A DNA stretch of 64,000 bases from Streptomyces sp. MUM 178J. GTDB lineage: Bacteria > Actinomycetota > Actinomycetes > Streptomycetales > Streptomycetaceae. Of this stretch, positions 17,412 to 25,642 are shown in pieces; position 1 is the stretch's first letter; each line of letters begins with the position of its first letter. The translations under genes were made by a program, and so were the position numbers. Location of the stretch: contig NZ_JADWYQ010000001.1 of the NCBI RefSeq assembly GCF_022414575.1, positions 186,001 through 250,000 on the forward strand, in the 5' to 3' direction. Under the pieces are notes generated by a model. It saw only the letters and a program-made list of their open reading frames with translations, had not been told where the DNA came from and did no database searches.

Positions 17412-18326
17412 ATGGACGGCGATCAGGGAAGACAGCCGCCCGACGGAATCGACGCCCACGGGCGGCAGTTCGTCTCGGAGCTGCGTCGGCTGAAGGACCG
17501 CAGCGGCCTGAGCCTCACCGCGCTGGCAGCCCGCACCCATGCGAGCAGGTCGTCCTGGGACCGGTATCTCAACGGCCGGGGGCTGCCGCCGGCCGCGGCA
17601 CTGCGGCAGTTCGCCCGTGCCTGCGCAGGAGACGCCGACCGGTTGCTGGCGCTCCGCTCGCTCGCCGAGGAGGAGCGGCGCACGGCCGCAGGCAGAGCGG
17701 AGCCGGCGAGCGCCGAAGCCTCGGCCGAGGAGCCGCCGTACAAGGGCCGGCCGGCCGAGGAGCCACCGTCCGAGGGCCGGCCGTCAAAGGGCGCGTCGCA
17801 GCCCGGGAGCCCTCCGCCGGAGCAGGGGCGGACCTCTCCGGAAGCGCCCGCCGCCTCTTCCCGTCCGGCGCGCCGTTCCGTCCCGGCCGTGGTCCTCGCG
17901 GGCATGGCCGCGGCGGTGGCGACGACGACCGCCCTTCTTCTGTGGGCCGTTGGATCCGACGCGGCGTCCGATGCCGGGTCCGACGCCGGGCGTCGCCCCC
18001 CGCAGGCCGACAAGAGCCGTCGGGTGGAACCCTCCGCCTTCGTCTTCGAGCCGGGCCGGACGTACACCTGCGACATCCACCGTGCGGGCGGGCGGCTGTA
18101 CGCCGGTCGCAGCGACACGGTCCAGGCGCTGCTCCAGCAGGTGTCCACCAGCTGGGAGGTGGTGGAGGCGCAGTGCCTTCTCCGCTACCGCGGCTACCTC
18201 CCCGGAGAGATCGACGGCGCTTACGGCCCGTCGACGGAGAAGGCGGTCAAGCGGCTTCAGGACAACGCAGGGCTGGTTCCCGACGGCATCATGGGCCCGC
18301 ACACCTGGGAAGTCCTGCGCAAATGA
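17412..18326 (+). CDS. HTH (XRE)-TM-peptidoglycan-binding protein
   Basis: 304 residues. An XRE-type helix-turn-helix (about 18-75; LSLTALAARTHASRSSWDRYLNGRG) is followed by a repetitive Glu/Pro/Gly linker, one membrane segment (about 155-180) and an outer PG_binding_1 domain at the C-terminus ([34 protein letters not shown]...). The layout would let a DNA-binding domain inside respond to cell wall outside, as in other actinobacterial membrane-anchored XRE proteins. Coupled by ATGA to a second protein of the same plan. Confidence 0.8.
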   Translation: MDGDQGRQPPDGIDAHGRQFVSELRRLKDRSGLSLTALAARTHASRSSWDRYLNGRGLPPAAALRQFARACAGDADRLLALRSLAEEERRTAAGRAEPASAEASAEEPPYKGRPAEEPPSEGRPSKGASQPGSPPPEQGRTSPEAPAASSRPARRSVPAVVLAGMAAAVATTTALLLWAVGSDAASDAGSDAGRRPPQADKSRRVEPSAFVFEPGRTYTCDIHRAGGRLYAGRSDTVQALLQQVSTSWEVVEAQCLLRYRGYLPGEIDGAYGPSTEKAVKRLQDNAGLVPDGIMGPHTWEVLRK

Positions 18327-19231
18327 CCGGCAAAACGGGCGCGACATGCACAGCACGCCGGCTTCTGGCAAAGGAGCTGACGGAACTCCGCCGCCGTACG
18401 GGGCTGAGCCTGCCCGCACTCGCCGACCGCACCTCGGCGAGCAGGTCCGCCTGGCGCCGCTGTCTGAGCGGCGCCCAGCTGCCTCCTCGCGAGCTGGTCC
18501 ACGAGCTGTGCCGCCTGGCGGACGAGCCTCCGGGACGACTGCTGGCGCTCATCGACCTCGCGAAGGAAGCGGACGACGCCGCCGCGGAGGTCAACAGAGC
18601 CAACGAGGCCGGTGAGGCAGACGCGACAGACGCGGCCGAAACCTCACACCCGCCGCAGACACCGCCGCCGGATCCGTCTCCGCACAAGCCTCCGCACAAG
18701 CCTCTGCGCAAACCCCTGCGCAAGCCTCTGCGCAAGCGATTCAGGCGGCCGCTCACCGCACCCCTGGCCGCCGTCCTGCTCGCCGCCACGGCCGCGGTGA
18801 CGGCCACGGCGGTCGTCGCAGCACGGGGCCTGTTCCACGACGAAGGCGCCGACAGCGCCGCCCCCGCGGAGAAGCTGCGGCCGGGATGCGTCGGCGAGCC
18901 GTGCACCGGCCGCCCCTCCCTCCCCCTGGCCTGCGGCATCACCGGTTCCGGAACGCACACGGTCGTCGAGCACCGTCCCGAACGGGGCCCCTCGATGGAG
19001 ATCCGCTACAGCCCCTTCTGCGACGCGAGCTGGGCACGGATGTGGTTCGGCGAGGTCGGCGACCGCCTTGAGATCAGCCTCCCCGGGCAGAGCACCCAGC
19101 ATGTGGAGATCAAGGACTCCTTCGACGCGGAGGGCTATGTGGTCACGCCCATGATCGGCGGCGGACCCGAGGGGCTGTCGGCCTGCCTGATCCCCGCCGG
19201 GGGCGCGGAACGCCGGTGCCTGAGGCCCTGA
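18323..19231 (+). CDS. HTH (XRE)-TM-DUF2690 protein
   Basis: 302 residues, start fixed by ATGA overlap. N-terminal HTH (LSLPALADRTSASRSAWRRCLSG), Glu/Ala-rich linker, a Pro/Lys repeat (KPLRKPLRKPLRKRF) just before one membrane segment (about 140-165), then an outer domain with CVGEPCTGR, SPFCDASWARMWFGEVGD and later cysteines, matching DUF2690. A paralogue in plan of the preceding gene with a different outer sensor. Together they look like a two-component membrane gene regulator or scaffold; targets unknown. Confidence 0.8.
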   Translation: MTGKTGATCTARRLLAKELTELRRRTGLSLPALADRTSASRSAWRRCLSGAQLPPRELVHELCRLADEPPGRLLALIDLAKEADDAAAEVNRANEAGEADATDAAETSHPPQTPPPDPSPHKPPHKPLRKPLRKPLRKRFRRPLTAPLAAVLLAATAAVTATAVVAARGLFHDEGADSAAPAEKLRPGCVGEPCTGRPSLPLACGITGSGTHTVVEHRPERGPSMEIRYSPFCDASWARMWFGEVGDRLEISLPGQSTQHVEIKDSFDAEGYVVTPMIGGGPEGLSACLIPAGGAERRCLRP

Positions 19232-19564
19232 CCACCCTTCTCGGCCGGCCGTCGAGGCTCCTCGCAGTGTGTGTCGTTGACAGCGCGAGCCTGATATGTC
19301 CCGTAACAGCGGAGAACCTCGTACGTGCGAGGGCATGGACGGCGGGCGAGATGCGGGCCGGTCGATCTGCCCAGCACCCCACGCCGACTGAAGATCCGGC
19401 GACACGACCGCCATGTGCATCCGGAACCACAGGGGCCAGAGCATCCTGATCAAGTAACCGTCGAAGGTGAGTACATACACGCAGCGGTATGCGAGGATCC
19501 GAGCACAGGCCCCGGATCCGCCTGAATCTCCGGGGCTCATCGATCAGTTGGCAGGAGAAGGAGC
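19232..19564. other. Intergenic before DUF397
   Basis: 333 bases. Holds a TTGACA (19277-19282) with an AT-richer stretch after it, a possible promoter for the DUF397/P450 genes. No other coding signal found. Confidence 0.35.
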
Positions 19565-19741
19565 ATGGGCAGCACCCTCCGTTGGTTCGAGTCCGGCTGC
19601 AGCAGCCCCGGCGGCGGCGAGAGCGTGGAGGCCGCCGCCTGCCCCCACACCGTCCACGTCCGCGATTCCAAGACCCCCGACGGCCCCACCTTCGCCGTCA
19701 CTCCGGCCGCCCGGAGCACCTTCCTTCGCTGGGCGGACTGA
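19565..19741 (+). CDS. DUF397 small protein
   Basis: 58 residues from ATG 19565, with AGGAG eight bases upstream. It has the DUF397 signature order: RWFESGCS at the start, GGGESVEAA, CPHTVHVRDSKTPDGPTFAV, and APRS/FLRWAD-like end. These Streptomyces peptides normally pair with an XRE regulator, and control development or antibiotics. Here the nearest HTH genes are the two membrane proteins just upstream, and a P450 follows after 22 bases, so it may be transcribed with the P450. Confidence 0.85.
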   Translation: MGSTLRWFESGCSSPGGGESVEAAACPHTVHVRDSKTPDGPTFAVTPAARSTFLRWAD

Positions 19742-19763
19742 CCTCTCCGACGCAGGAGGCCTC

Positions 19764-21140
19764 ATGACGATCACAGGTACGACCGGCAGGCAGGTGCCGG
19801 GCCCCTCGGGTCTGCCCCTGCTGGGCTCGATGTTCGATCTCAAGAAGGACTCGCTCGGGACCTACCTCAGCGCCTACCGCGAGCACGGGGACGTCGTCCG
19901 CGTCACCGCGGGACCTCCCGGGCTGCGGTTCGAGCTGTACGCGGTGTTCTCCGCCGAGGGGGCGCAGCGCGTACTCGCCACGGATTCGGCAAACTTCCGC
20001 AAGGACAACGCCTTTTACCAGGAAGTGCGGGAGTCCTTCGGCAACGGTCTGCTGACCGCCCAGGACGCGGACTACATGCGTCAGCGCCGACTCGTCCAGC
20101 CGCTGTTCACCCGGCGGCGGGTGGACGGGTACGCCGACGCCATAACCGCCGAGACAGCCGTGATCACGGCGGGCTGGCACGCCGCTCCCGGCGGCACGGT
20201 GGACGTCGTCGACGAGATGACGCGGCTGACTCTCCGCGCCGTCACCCGCATCCTCTTCGGAGGTGCGGACGTCGACGAGGCGGTGGACGTGGTGGAGCGC
20301 TGCTTCCCCGTCATAGGGGACTACACCCTCACCCGCGGCTACTCCCCCGCGAACGTGCCGCGTTCATGGCCGACGCCCTTCAACCGCAGGGCCGCGGCTG
20401 CGATGGACGAGCTGTACGGGGTGTGCGATGCGATCATCGCCCGCCGTCGTGCGATGGGCGAGGAAGCCAAGGGCAACGACCTGCTGACTCTCCTCTCGCA
20501 GGCGGAGAGCGCGGAAGACGGTTCCCTCGGGGCTTCCGAGATCCGCGACCAGGTGCTGGTCTTCCTGCTGGCGGGCCATGAGACGACAGCGACCTCCCTC
20601 GCCTTCTCCCTCCATCTCCTCGCCCGGCACCGCGAAGTCCAGGCACGGGCGCGGGACGAGGCGGCGGACGTCCTCAAGGGCCGCATCCCGACGGCCGCGG
20701 ACCTCGACTCGCTTCCGTACATCACCCGGGTGCTGAAGGAGGCGATGCGGCTCTATCCGGCCGGCCCGGTCATCGGGCGGCGCTCGGTGGAGGCGATGGA
20801 GATCGACGGGCATGTGATCCCGGCCGGGGCAGATGTGATCATCTCGCCGTGGGTGACCCACCGGCACAGCCGCTACTGGAACGATCCCGAGCATTTCGAC
20901 CCCGAACGCTTCACCCCGGAGCAGGAGAAGGAACGTCCCCGGTACGCCTGGTTCCCCTTCGGCGGCGGTCCGCGCGCCTGCATCGGGCAGCACTTCTCAA
21001 TGCTGGAGTCGGTGCTGGCGCTGGCGATGATCCTCCAGGAGTTCGAACTGGACGCGGTGGATCTGTCCGTCCCCGTCGACACAGGTATCACCCTGCGCGC
21101 CACGGGCCCGGCCCGCGTCGTGCTCCGCCCCGCGGCCTGA
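19764..21140 (+). CDS. Cytochrome P450
   Basis: 458 residues. All P450 marks are present: I-helix AGHETTATS, K-helix EAMR (ExxR), PERF segment and haem loop FGGGPRACIG with the thiolate cysteine. The Pro-rich start (RQVPGPSGLPLLGSM) and ~460-residue length resemble the fatty-acid/CYP102- or CYP110-like group rather than the ~400-residue CYP105/107 type. ATG 19764 follows AGGAGG by four bases. No ferredoxin is adjacent. Substrate unknown. Confidence 0.92.
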   Translation: MTITGTTGRQVPGPSGLPLLGSMFDLKKDSLGTYLSAYREHGDVVRVTAGPPGLRFELYAVFSAEGAQRVLATDSANFRKDNAFYQEVRESFGNGLLTAQDADYMRQRRLVQPLFTRRRVDGYADAITAETAVITAGWHAAPGGTVDVVDEMTRLTLRAVTRILFGGADVDEAVDVVERCFPVIGDYTLTRGYSPANVPRSWPTPFNRRAAAAMDELYGVCDAIIARRRAMGEEAKGNDLLTLLSQAESAEDGSLGASEIRDQVLVFLLAGHETTATSLAFSLHLLARHREVQARARDEAADVLKGRIPTAADLDSLPYITRVLKEAMRLYPAGPVIGRRSVEAMEIDGHVIPAGADVIISPWVTHRHSRYWNDPEHFDPERFTPEQEKERPRYAWFPFGGGPRACIGQHFSMLESVLALAMILQEFELDAVDLSVPVDTGITLRATGPARVVLRPAA

Positions 21141-21193
21141 CGCAGGGGACAGCGCGCATCAGCCGTCGGCAGCCTTGCCGCGCGGCTGGCAGG

Positions 21194-21712
21194 TCATGGT
21201 AGACGGCCGGGGCCGAGTGTGCCCCGGGCCCGGACGTGCAGGGTGGATCCGGGGTCGGGGCACAGCTTCCAGCGCCCGCAGACGGTGGCCATGACCATGG
21301 TCATCTCGATCAGAACGAACTGGTCGCCGATGCACTTGCGGCTGCCTCCACCGAACGGGACATGAGCGCCCCGGGGGAGGCTGTCGCCGGGCCGAACGAG
21401 CCGGCGGTCGGGGTCGAAGCGCTCGGGGGTCGGGGACAGCCGGGGCCGGTGCTGGAGCAGGTAGGCGCTGCAGAGCAGGGCGGCGCCCGCGGGGAGCCGG
21501 CACCTGGCCGGAGTGGTTTCGCCAGCCTGTTTCTCGCCGGCAGCCTGTTCGTCACCGGCAGCCGATTTGTCGTCGAGGCCGCCGGTCTGGGCCCGCCGCT
21601 CGGCGGTGGCGCCGTCGTCGATGGCGCGGTGCCGCCGGCCGCAGGCGCGACGGCAGCGGCGGTTGCCGGGTGCGGGCAGCCGGTAGAGCGGGCCGAGGGG
21701 CAGCATCACCCC
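21194..21712 (-). pseudogene. Cytochrome P450 fragment (decayed)
   Basis: One minus-strand frame carries LPLGPLYRLPAPGNRRCRRA at its upstream end, then AERRAQTGG, a gap where the I- and K-helices should be, then LPAGAALLCSAYLL, PERFDPDR and the haem loop FGGGSRKCIG (about 21330-21358), ending normally. The N-terminal half of the enzyme is missing and about 150 middle residues are lost, so it cannot be functional. It points at the intact P450 gene from the other side but differs in sequence from it. Confidence 0.75.
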
Positions 21713-21904
21713 TCCGCACCATGGGGAACCCGACGTACGGCAGCCCGTGAGGGGCGCGTCACCACGCCGCAACCGCCCTCCGCCGCGCCCGCCCCGCCGT
21801 GACTCCGCGGGATCCGCCGTGGCCTCGTGGCGGTGGGACGTAATCCGACGCCTCCGCCGGACACAGACAGGGTGCAGGGCATTCGGACAGGGGAGGGCAG
21901 GCTG

Positions 21905-22531
21905 GTGGACGACTGGGCCGGGTTTGAGGCGGTGTACCGGGACACCAGCGTGTCCGTGCTCCGGTATCTGCGGCGCAGACTGCCGCGCGATCAGGCGGAG
22001 GACGCTCTGTCCGAGGTGTATCTGACGGCGTGGAGACGCCGGGCGGAGGTCCGGGGCGAGCCGCTGCCCTGGTTGTACGGGATCGCCCGGATGACCGTGG
22101 CCAATTCGGTGCGGGCCGCGGGCCGTTCGGTGCGGCTGCACGAACTGATGGTCGCCTCGGCGGATGAGCGCCTTGCCGCCGCGGCGGAGCACAGCGCGCT
22201 GGACCGCATGGCGGCGGCCGAGGCGCTCGACCGACTGCCGGAGCCCGCGCGGGAGGCGCTGCTGCTGGTCGCCTGGGAGGGGCTGGACGTCCGGCAGGCG
22301 GCCCGGGTGATGGGCTGCAGCCGCGCAGCGTTCTCCGTGCGGCTGCACCGTGCGCGGAAGCTGCTGGACCGGGCCTTGGCCGAATCGGCGACGGACGAAG
22401 TCGGAGAAGAAGAAAGAGAAGCAGAGAAAGAGGAAGGAGCGGCGGATGGGACGGGACGCGGAAAAGGTACGGGAGCTGCTGTCGGCTCACGATCCGGCGG
22501 TCGGCGTCAGCAGGGTCGAGCGCGAGCTTGA
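21905..22531 (+). CDS. ECF sigma factor
   Basis: 208 residues from GTG 21905 (GGGGAGGG about nine bases upstream; an ATG at 21827 is less likely). Region 2: FEAVYRDTSVSVLRYLRRRL, AEDALSEVYLTAWRRR. Region 4: ALDRLPEPAREALLLVAWEGLDVRQAARVMGCSRAAFSVRLHRARKLL. The last ~40 residues are Glu/Gly/Arg-rich and run 86 bases into the next gene, an unusually deep overlap. The partner gene downstream encodes a single-pass membrane protein, a likely regulator. Confidence 0.88.
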   Translation: MDDWAGFEAVYRDTSVSVLRYLRRRLPRDQAEDALSEVYLTAWRRRAEVRGEPLPWLYGIARMTVANSVRAAGRSVRLHELMVASADERLAAAAEHSALDRMAAAEALDRLPEPAREALLLVAWEGLDVRQAARVMGCSRAAFSVRLHRARKLLDRALAESATDEVGEEEREAEKEEGAADGTGRGKGTGAAVGSRSGGRRQQGRARA

Positions 22532-23267
22532 GGGGCTGCTGCGCGAGCAGGCGGCAAGACCCCCGGTGACTGACATGACGGGCGCCGCGCGGGGAAGGCG
22601 GACTCCCCTGCTGTGGGCAGGCGCGGCGCTGGCGGCGGGCGCTGTCGCCGCGACCGCCGTAGTGGTCCTGCCCGATGGCGAGGGCGGAGAGACTGGCGGC
22701 GGCAGCGAGGTGACGGTGGGTTCGGAGGCGGACGACGCTCTGCCGTCGGTGACCGGCGCGGACTGGGTCACCCACGCCGACCAGGTCGCCGTCGTCCGCC
22801 CCACCGCCGAGAAGGAGATCCCGGCCAGCGCGGAGGAAAAGGAGGCCGGCGAGGGGTACATCGGACGGTCCGCGACCCTGAGTCTGGAGCGGGTGCTGTG
22901 GTCCCGTGCCGGTGCGCCCGCCGCGCCGGAGTCGGTCACGCTGGATGTGGCGGGCTGGACGTTCAAGGGCGAGGAACGCCACAAGTTCGCCCTGCGGGAT
23001 GCGCCCCGCATAGAGATAGGGCACGCATACATCGTGGCCCTGGCCCGGGAAGACGACGGCTCATGGTCCACGCTCGGCAGCAGCGCAGTGCTGCCCTACG
23101 ACGGCGGAACCATCGGGAGCGGGGAGTCCGAAGGCGTGATCCACAGCGCCCCGAGCGGGGACCATGTGGAGGGCAGCGTCGAGGAGCAGATGACCGGCAA
23201 GACCGAGAAGGAGCTGGCGGAGCTGCTGCGCACGACCCGGCCCGCTCCCGCCGCTGCCACGGGCTGA
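22446..23267 (+). CDS. Single-pass membrane regulator of the ECF sigma factor
   Basis: 273 residues from ATG 22446 (AGGAGCG upstream). About 50 cytoplasmic residues, one membrane segment (about 53-75), then an outer domain with GADWVTHADQVAVV, GEGYIGRSATLSLERVLW and VAGWTFKGEERHKFA. No zinc anti-sigma motif. Its outer domain is shared with the secreted protein at 23496-24227; 86 residues in the middle are identical in protein and, over 258 bases, in DNA. Sigma-operon position suggests it controls the sigma factor in response to something outside the cell (inference). Confidence 0.75.
   Translation: MGRDAEKVRELLSAHDPAVGVSRVERELEGLLREQAARPPVTDMTGAARGRRTPLLWAGAALAAGAVAATAVVVLPDGEGGETGGGSEVTVGSEADDALPSVTGADWVTHADQVAVVRPTAEKEIPASAEEKEAGEGYIGRSATLSLERVLWSRAGAPAAPESVTLDVAGWTFKGEERHKFALRDAPRIEIGHAYIVALAREDDGSWSTLGSSAVLPYDGGTIGSGESEGVIHSAPSGDHVEGSVEEQMTGKTEKELAELLRTTRPAPAAATG
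22734..22991 (+). repeat. 258-bp perfect inverted repeat, left copy
   Basis: Identical base for base to the reverse complement of 23808-24065. It begins and ends inside codons of two homologous genes whose flanking parts have diverged, so it marks a recent gene-conversion tract. Confidence 0.95.
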
Positions 23268-23495
23268 GCGGGCCTGGTGAAAGCCGGCAGTTCGGCAGCG
23301 CTCCGAGGGGGTGCGGGGCTGTATCGATGTGCGGCTCCGCCACGTGGGCGCGACGGGCCACGAGGTGCCCCGTGCACGCTCGACGGCCCCTCGCGGCACC
23401 CCGCGGATGCGCTTGGCGTCGCGCGGTCGGCGAGAGGGCCCGGTCCCGCCCCAGGGGAGCGGAGCCGGGCCCCGGAAGAGGCGTACCGCCAGGGG

Positions 23496-24227
23496 TCAGC
23501 GCGCGCCGGGCTCCGGCTTGGCGCTGTTCAGCAGGGAGACCAGCGCCTCGGCCGAACGCCCCTGAGCCAGTTCCTCCAGGCTCTTGTCGGACTGCGCGCC
23601 CGCCCGGGCGGCGACGGACAGCGGCCGGTTGGCCTTGTCCGCCTTGGCGACGGTGTGAACGGCGCCCTCGGACTCGCCGTTGCCGACGGTCCCTGCGTCA
23701 TACGGCAGCACCCCGCCGCTGCCCAGGAGCGACCATGAGCCGTCGTCCTCATGGGCCAGGGCCACGATGTAGGTGTGGCCCTGCTCCAGCCTCGGTGCGT
23801 CGTGCACGGCGAACTTGTGGCGTTCCTCGCCCTTGAACGTCCAGCCCGCCACATCCAGCGTGACCGACTCCGGCGCGGCGGGCGCACCGGCACGGGACCA
23901 CAGCACCCGCTCCAGACTCAGGGTCGCGGACCGTCCGATGTACCCCTCGCCGGCCTCCTTTTCCTCCGCGCTGGCCGGGATCTCCTTCTCGGCGGTGGGG
24001 CGGACGACGGCGACCTGGTCGGCGTGGGTGACCCAGTCCGCGCCGGTCACCGACGGCAGAGCGTCATCGGCGTGAGCGACGACCACCTCGTCCGCACCTG
24101 ATCCGGCCGCCGCGCGGGCCTGTTCGCCGCCCGGGAGTCCTATCCATGCGCCGGCCAGCGAACCCGCCACCGCCGTGGCGGCCAGGGCGCCGAGCATTTT
24201 GCCGCGTGTGAGCTGCATCTGTGACAC
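23496..24227 (-). CDS. Secreted paralogue of the membrane regulator's outer domain
   Basis: 243 residues. Signal-peptide-like N-terminus (LTRGKMLGALAATAVAGSLAGAWIG) with no further membrane segment, then the same domain as in the 22446 gene. After the identical block the two drift apart (HDAPRLEQGHTYIVALAHEDDGSWSLLG). The gene starts eight bases after the metalloprotease stop, so the two are one operon. A soluble copy of a sensor domain could compete for its ligand or be the protease substrate; this is inference. Confidence 0.8.
   Translation of the reverse strand: MSQMQLTRGKMLGALAATAVAGSLAGAWIGLPGGEQARAAAGSGADEVVVAHADDALPSVTGADWVTHADQVAVVRPTAEKEIPASAEEKEAGEGYIGRSATLSLERVLWSRAGAPAAPESVTLDVAGWTFKGEERHKFAVHDAPRLEQGHTYIVALAHEDDGSWSLLGSGGVLPYDAGTVGNGESEGAVHTVAKADKANRPLSVAARAGAQSDKSLEELAQGRSAEALVSLLNSAKPEPGAR
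23808..24065 (-). repeat. 258-bp perfect inverted repeat, right copy
   Basis: Right arm of the inverted repeat with 22734-22991; the arms are separated by 816 bases. Could also support inversion of the intervening segment. Confidence 0.95.
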
Positions 24228-24235
24228 CCCTCGGA

Positions 24236-24841
24236 TCAGTAGGTCTTGTTGATCATGGACTTGTTGTGCTTGCCCAGCGACGAAGAAGACGACGGCGTCA
24301 CCATGCAGCCCAGCCGGGAGTCGTTCTGCTTCAGCTTGGGCGAGGCGTTCTGGCCATGGGTCAGCCCGACCGCGTGGCCGGTCTCATGACAGGCGGTGCT
24401 GGCCGGCGGGTTGGCCTTGGCGAACCGCACATAGTGCTGGTCGCACTTGTTGTTGCCCACCGAGTCGTTGCACCAGGCGAACCCTCGGTAGCCGGACGGA
24501 ACGGAGCCCTTCTGGTAGATGATGTCCGTTTCCTTGCTGCCGCTGTAGCTGGCCTTCTTGTGATAGGTCACCGTCAGGTCGGTGGGCTTGTACTGCTTGT
24601 TGAGCGCGTTCTTCACCTTCTTCTTGCCCGCGCTCGACAGGCTCCCCTGGAGATAGACGGTCAGCGTCTTGTTGTCGGTCTTGCAGAAGCCGTCACCGAG
24701 GTTCCCGTCCTTGCACGACCACGACGTGTTCTTCGTCGGGTACATGTTGTCGGTGATGGTCGCCGAGAAGGCGGCCGTGCCGATCCCCGTGAAGGCGACA
24801 GCAGCGACGGCCAGGACGGCCCCGCGCTTCCTTCTGTTCAT
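24236..24841 (-). CDS. Secreted zinc metalloprotease-like protein
   Basis: 201 residues. ATG 24841 with AAGGGGG upstream. A Sec signal peptide (RRKRGAVLAVAAVAFTGIGTAAFSA) is followed by a small domain with paired cysteines and, near residue 155, HETGHAVGLTH, the HExxHxxGxxH zinc site of metzincin-type proteases. The C-terminus is Ser/Lys-rich. Not snapalysin by overall sequence. Forms an operon with the secreted regulator paralogue downstream. Confidence 0.82.
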   Translation of the reverse strand: MNRRKRGAVLAVAAVAFTGIGTAAFSATITDNMYPTKNTSWSCKDGNLGDGFCKTDNKTLTVYLQGSLSSAGKKKVKNALNKQYKPTDLTVTYHKKASYSGSKETDIIYQKGSVPSGYRGFAWCNDSVGNNKCDQHYVRFAKANPPASTACHETGHAVGLTHGQNASPKLKQNDSRLGCMVTPSSSSSLGKHNKSMINKTY

Positions 24842-24999
24842 CGAAAATCCCCCTTGCACAGTCGGAGCAACTGCCCACCTTCGCAAGGTCGTTGGCGGCG
24901 AGAGTGGGCATTGATCGCTGTCGAGCGAGGACGCTACCGCACATCCCCCCGAGGGCGAACGTGTTTTCGACGCGTGTCGCGACATCCGCACCGGACGGC

Positions 25000-25541
25000 C
25001 ACAGCGACGCACGAAGCGCTGCTTCACACCGCTGCACCGGTGCAACTGGAAGGACCTCGGCGGCCCGACCTCCCCATCCTGCTGGTGAGCCGCGACGCCA
25101 ACTCCGGCACCCGGGAGGTCTTCCAGCGGCGTGTGCCGGGACGCAACGAGCCCGCGCTCTCTCACGCGACTGCGAGCACAAGGACGACCCCCGCGCGGCG
25201 GTCGTCCGCTGCGAACTCGACAGCACCGAACACGTCCTGGCGACGGTGGCCCGCCCCCCGGATCCCTCGGCTACAGCGAACTGCGCTCCGGGAGCGGACT
25301 CCCGGGCGCACGACGGCTGTCCATCGACGGCGCCGAGCCGTCAATCGACTCCGTCGACGTCGGCCCGTACCCCTACCGGGAGATCGAATACGCCTACACC
25401 TACGGCCTGCCGCCCGCCGGCTCACTCGCCTCCGGCTTCCTGGACCGCCTTGCCCGCGGCAGCGGCCTGACGGCCGTCCGCACCCACGGCCATCTGCCGT
25501 GCGCGACCCCGAAGGGGCTGCGGATCTGCGGCGAGGACTGA
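25000..25541 (+). pseudogene. Relic of a phosphate-binding (PstS)-like gene in three frames
   Basis: Three successive frames together read as the C-terminal half of a PstS-type solute-binding protein: LPILLVSRDANSGTREVFQRR (about 25069-25132), then SRDCEHKDDPRAAVVRCELD (about 25158-25217), then GSLGYSELRSGSGLPG ... EIEYAYTYGLPPAGSLASGFL ... THGHLPCATPKG to the stop at 25541. At least two frameshifts and loss of the N-terminal half make it non-functional. Confidence 0.7.
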
Positions 25542-25642
25542 CAGAGCGACAGGACGGAGCCTGACGACCCGTTACATGCCTGTGACAAAGAGTGTGGTCC
25601 CGGTCACGGCCCGGACGGACGTGACCCTGGTGGGGTGGTCCG

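Noticed and set aside
19467..19763. Longer N-terminal extension of the P450 reading frame
   Set aside because: It overlaps the DUF397 gene, and ATG 19764 has a strong AGGAGG site and the normal P450 start.
24236..24841. Snapalysin (snpA)
   Set aside because: The zinc motif fits the broad class, but the surrounding sequence and length do not match snapalysin as I know it.
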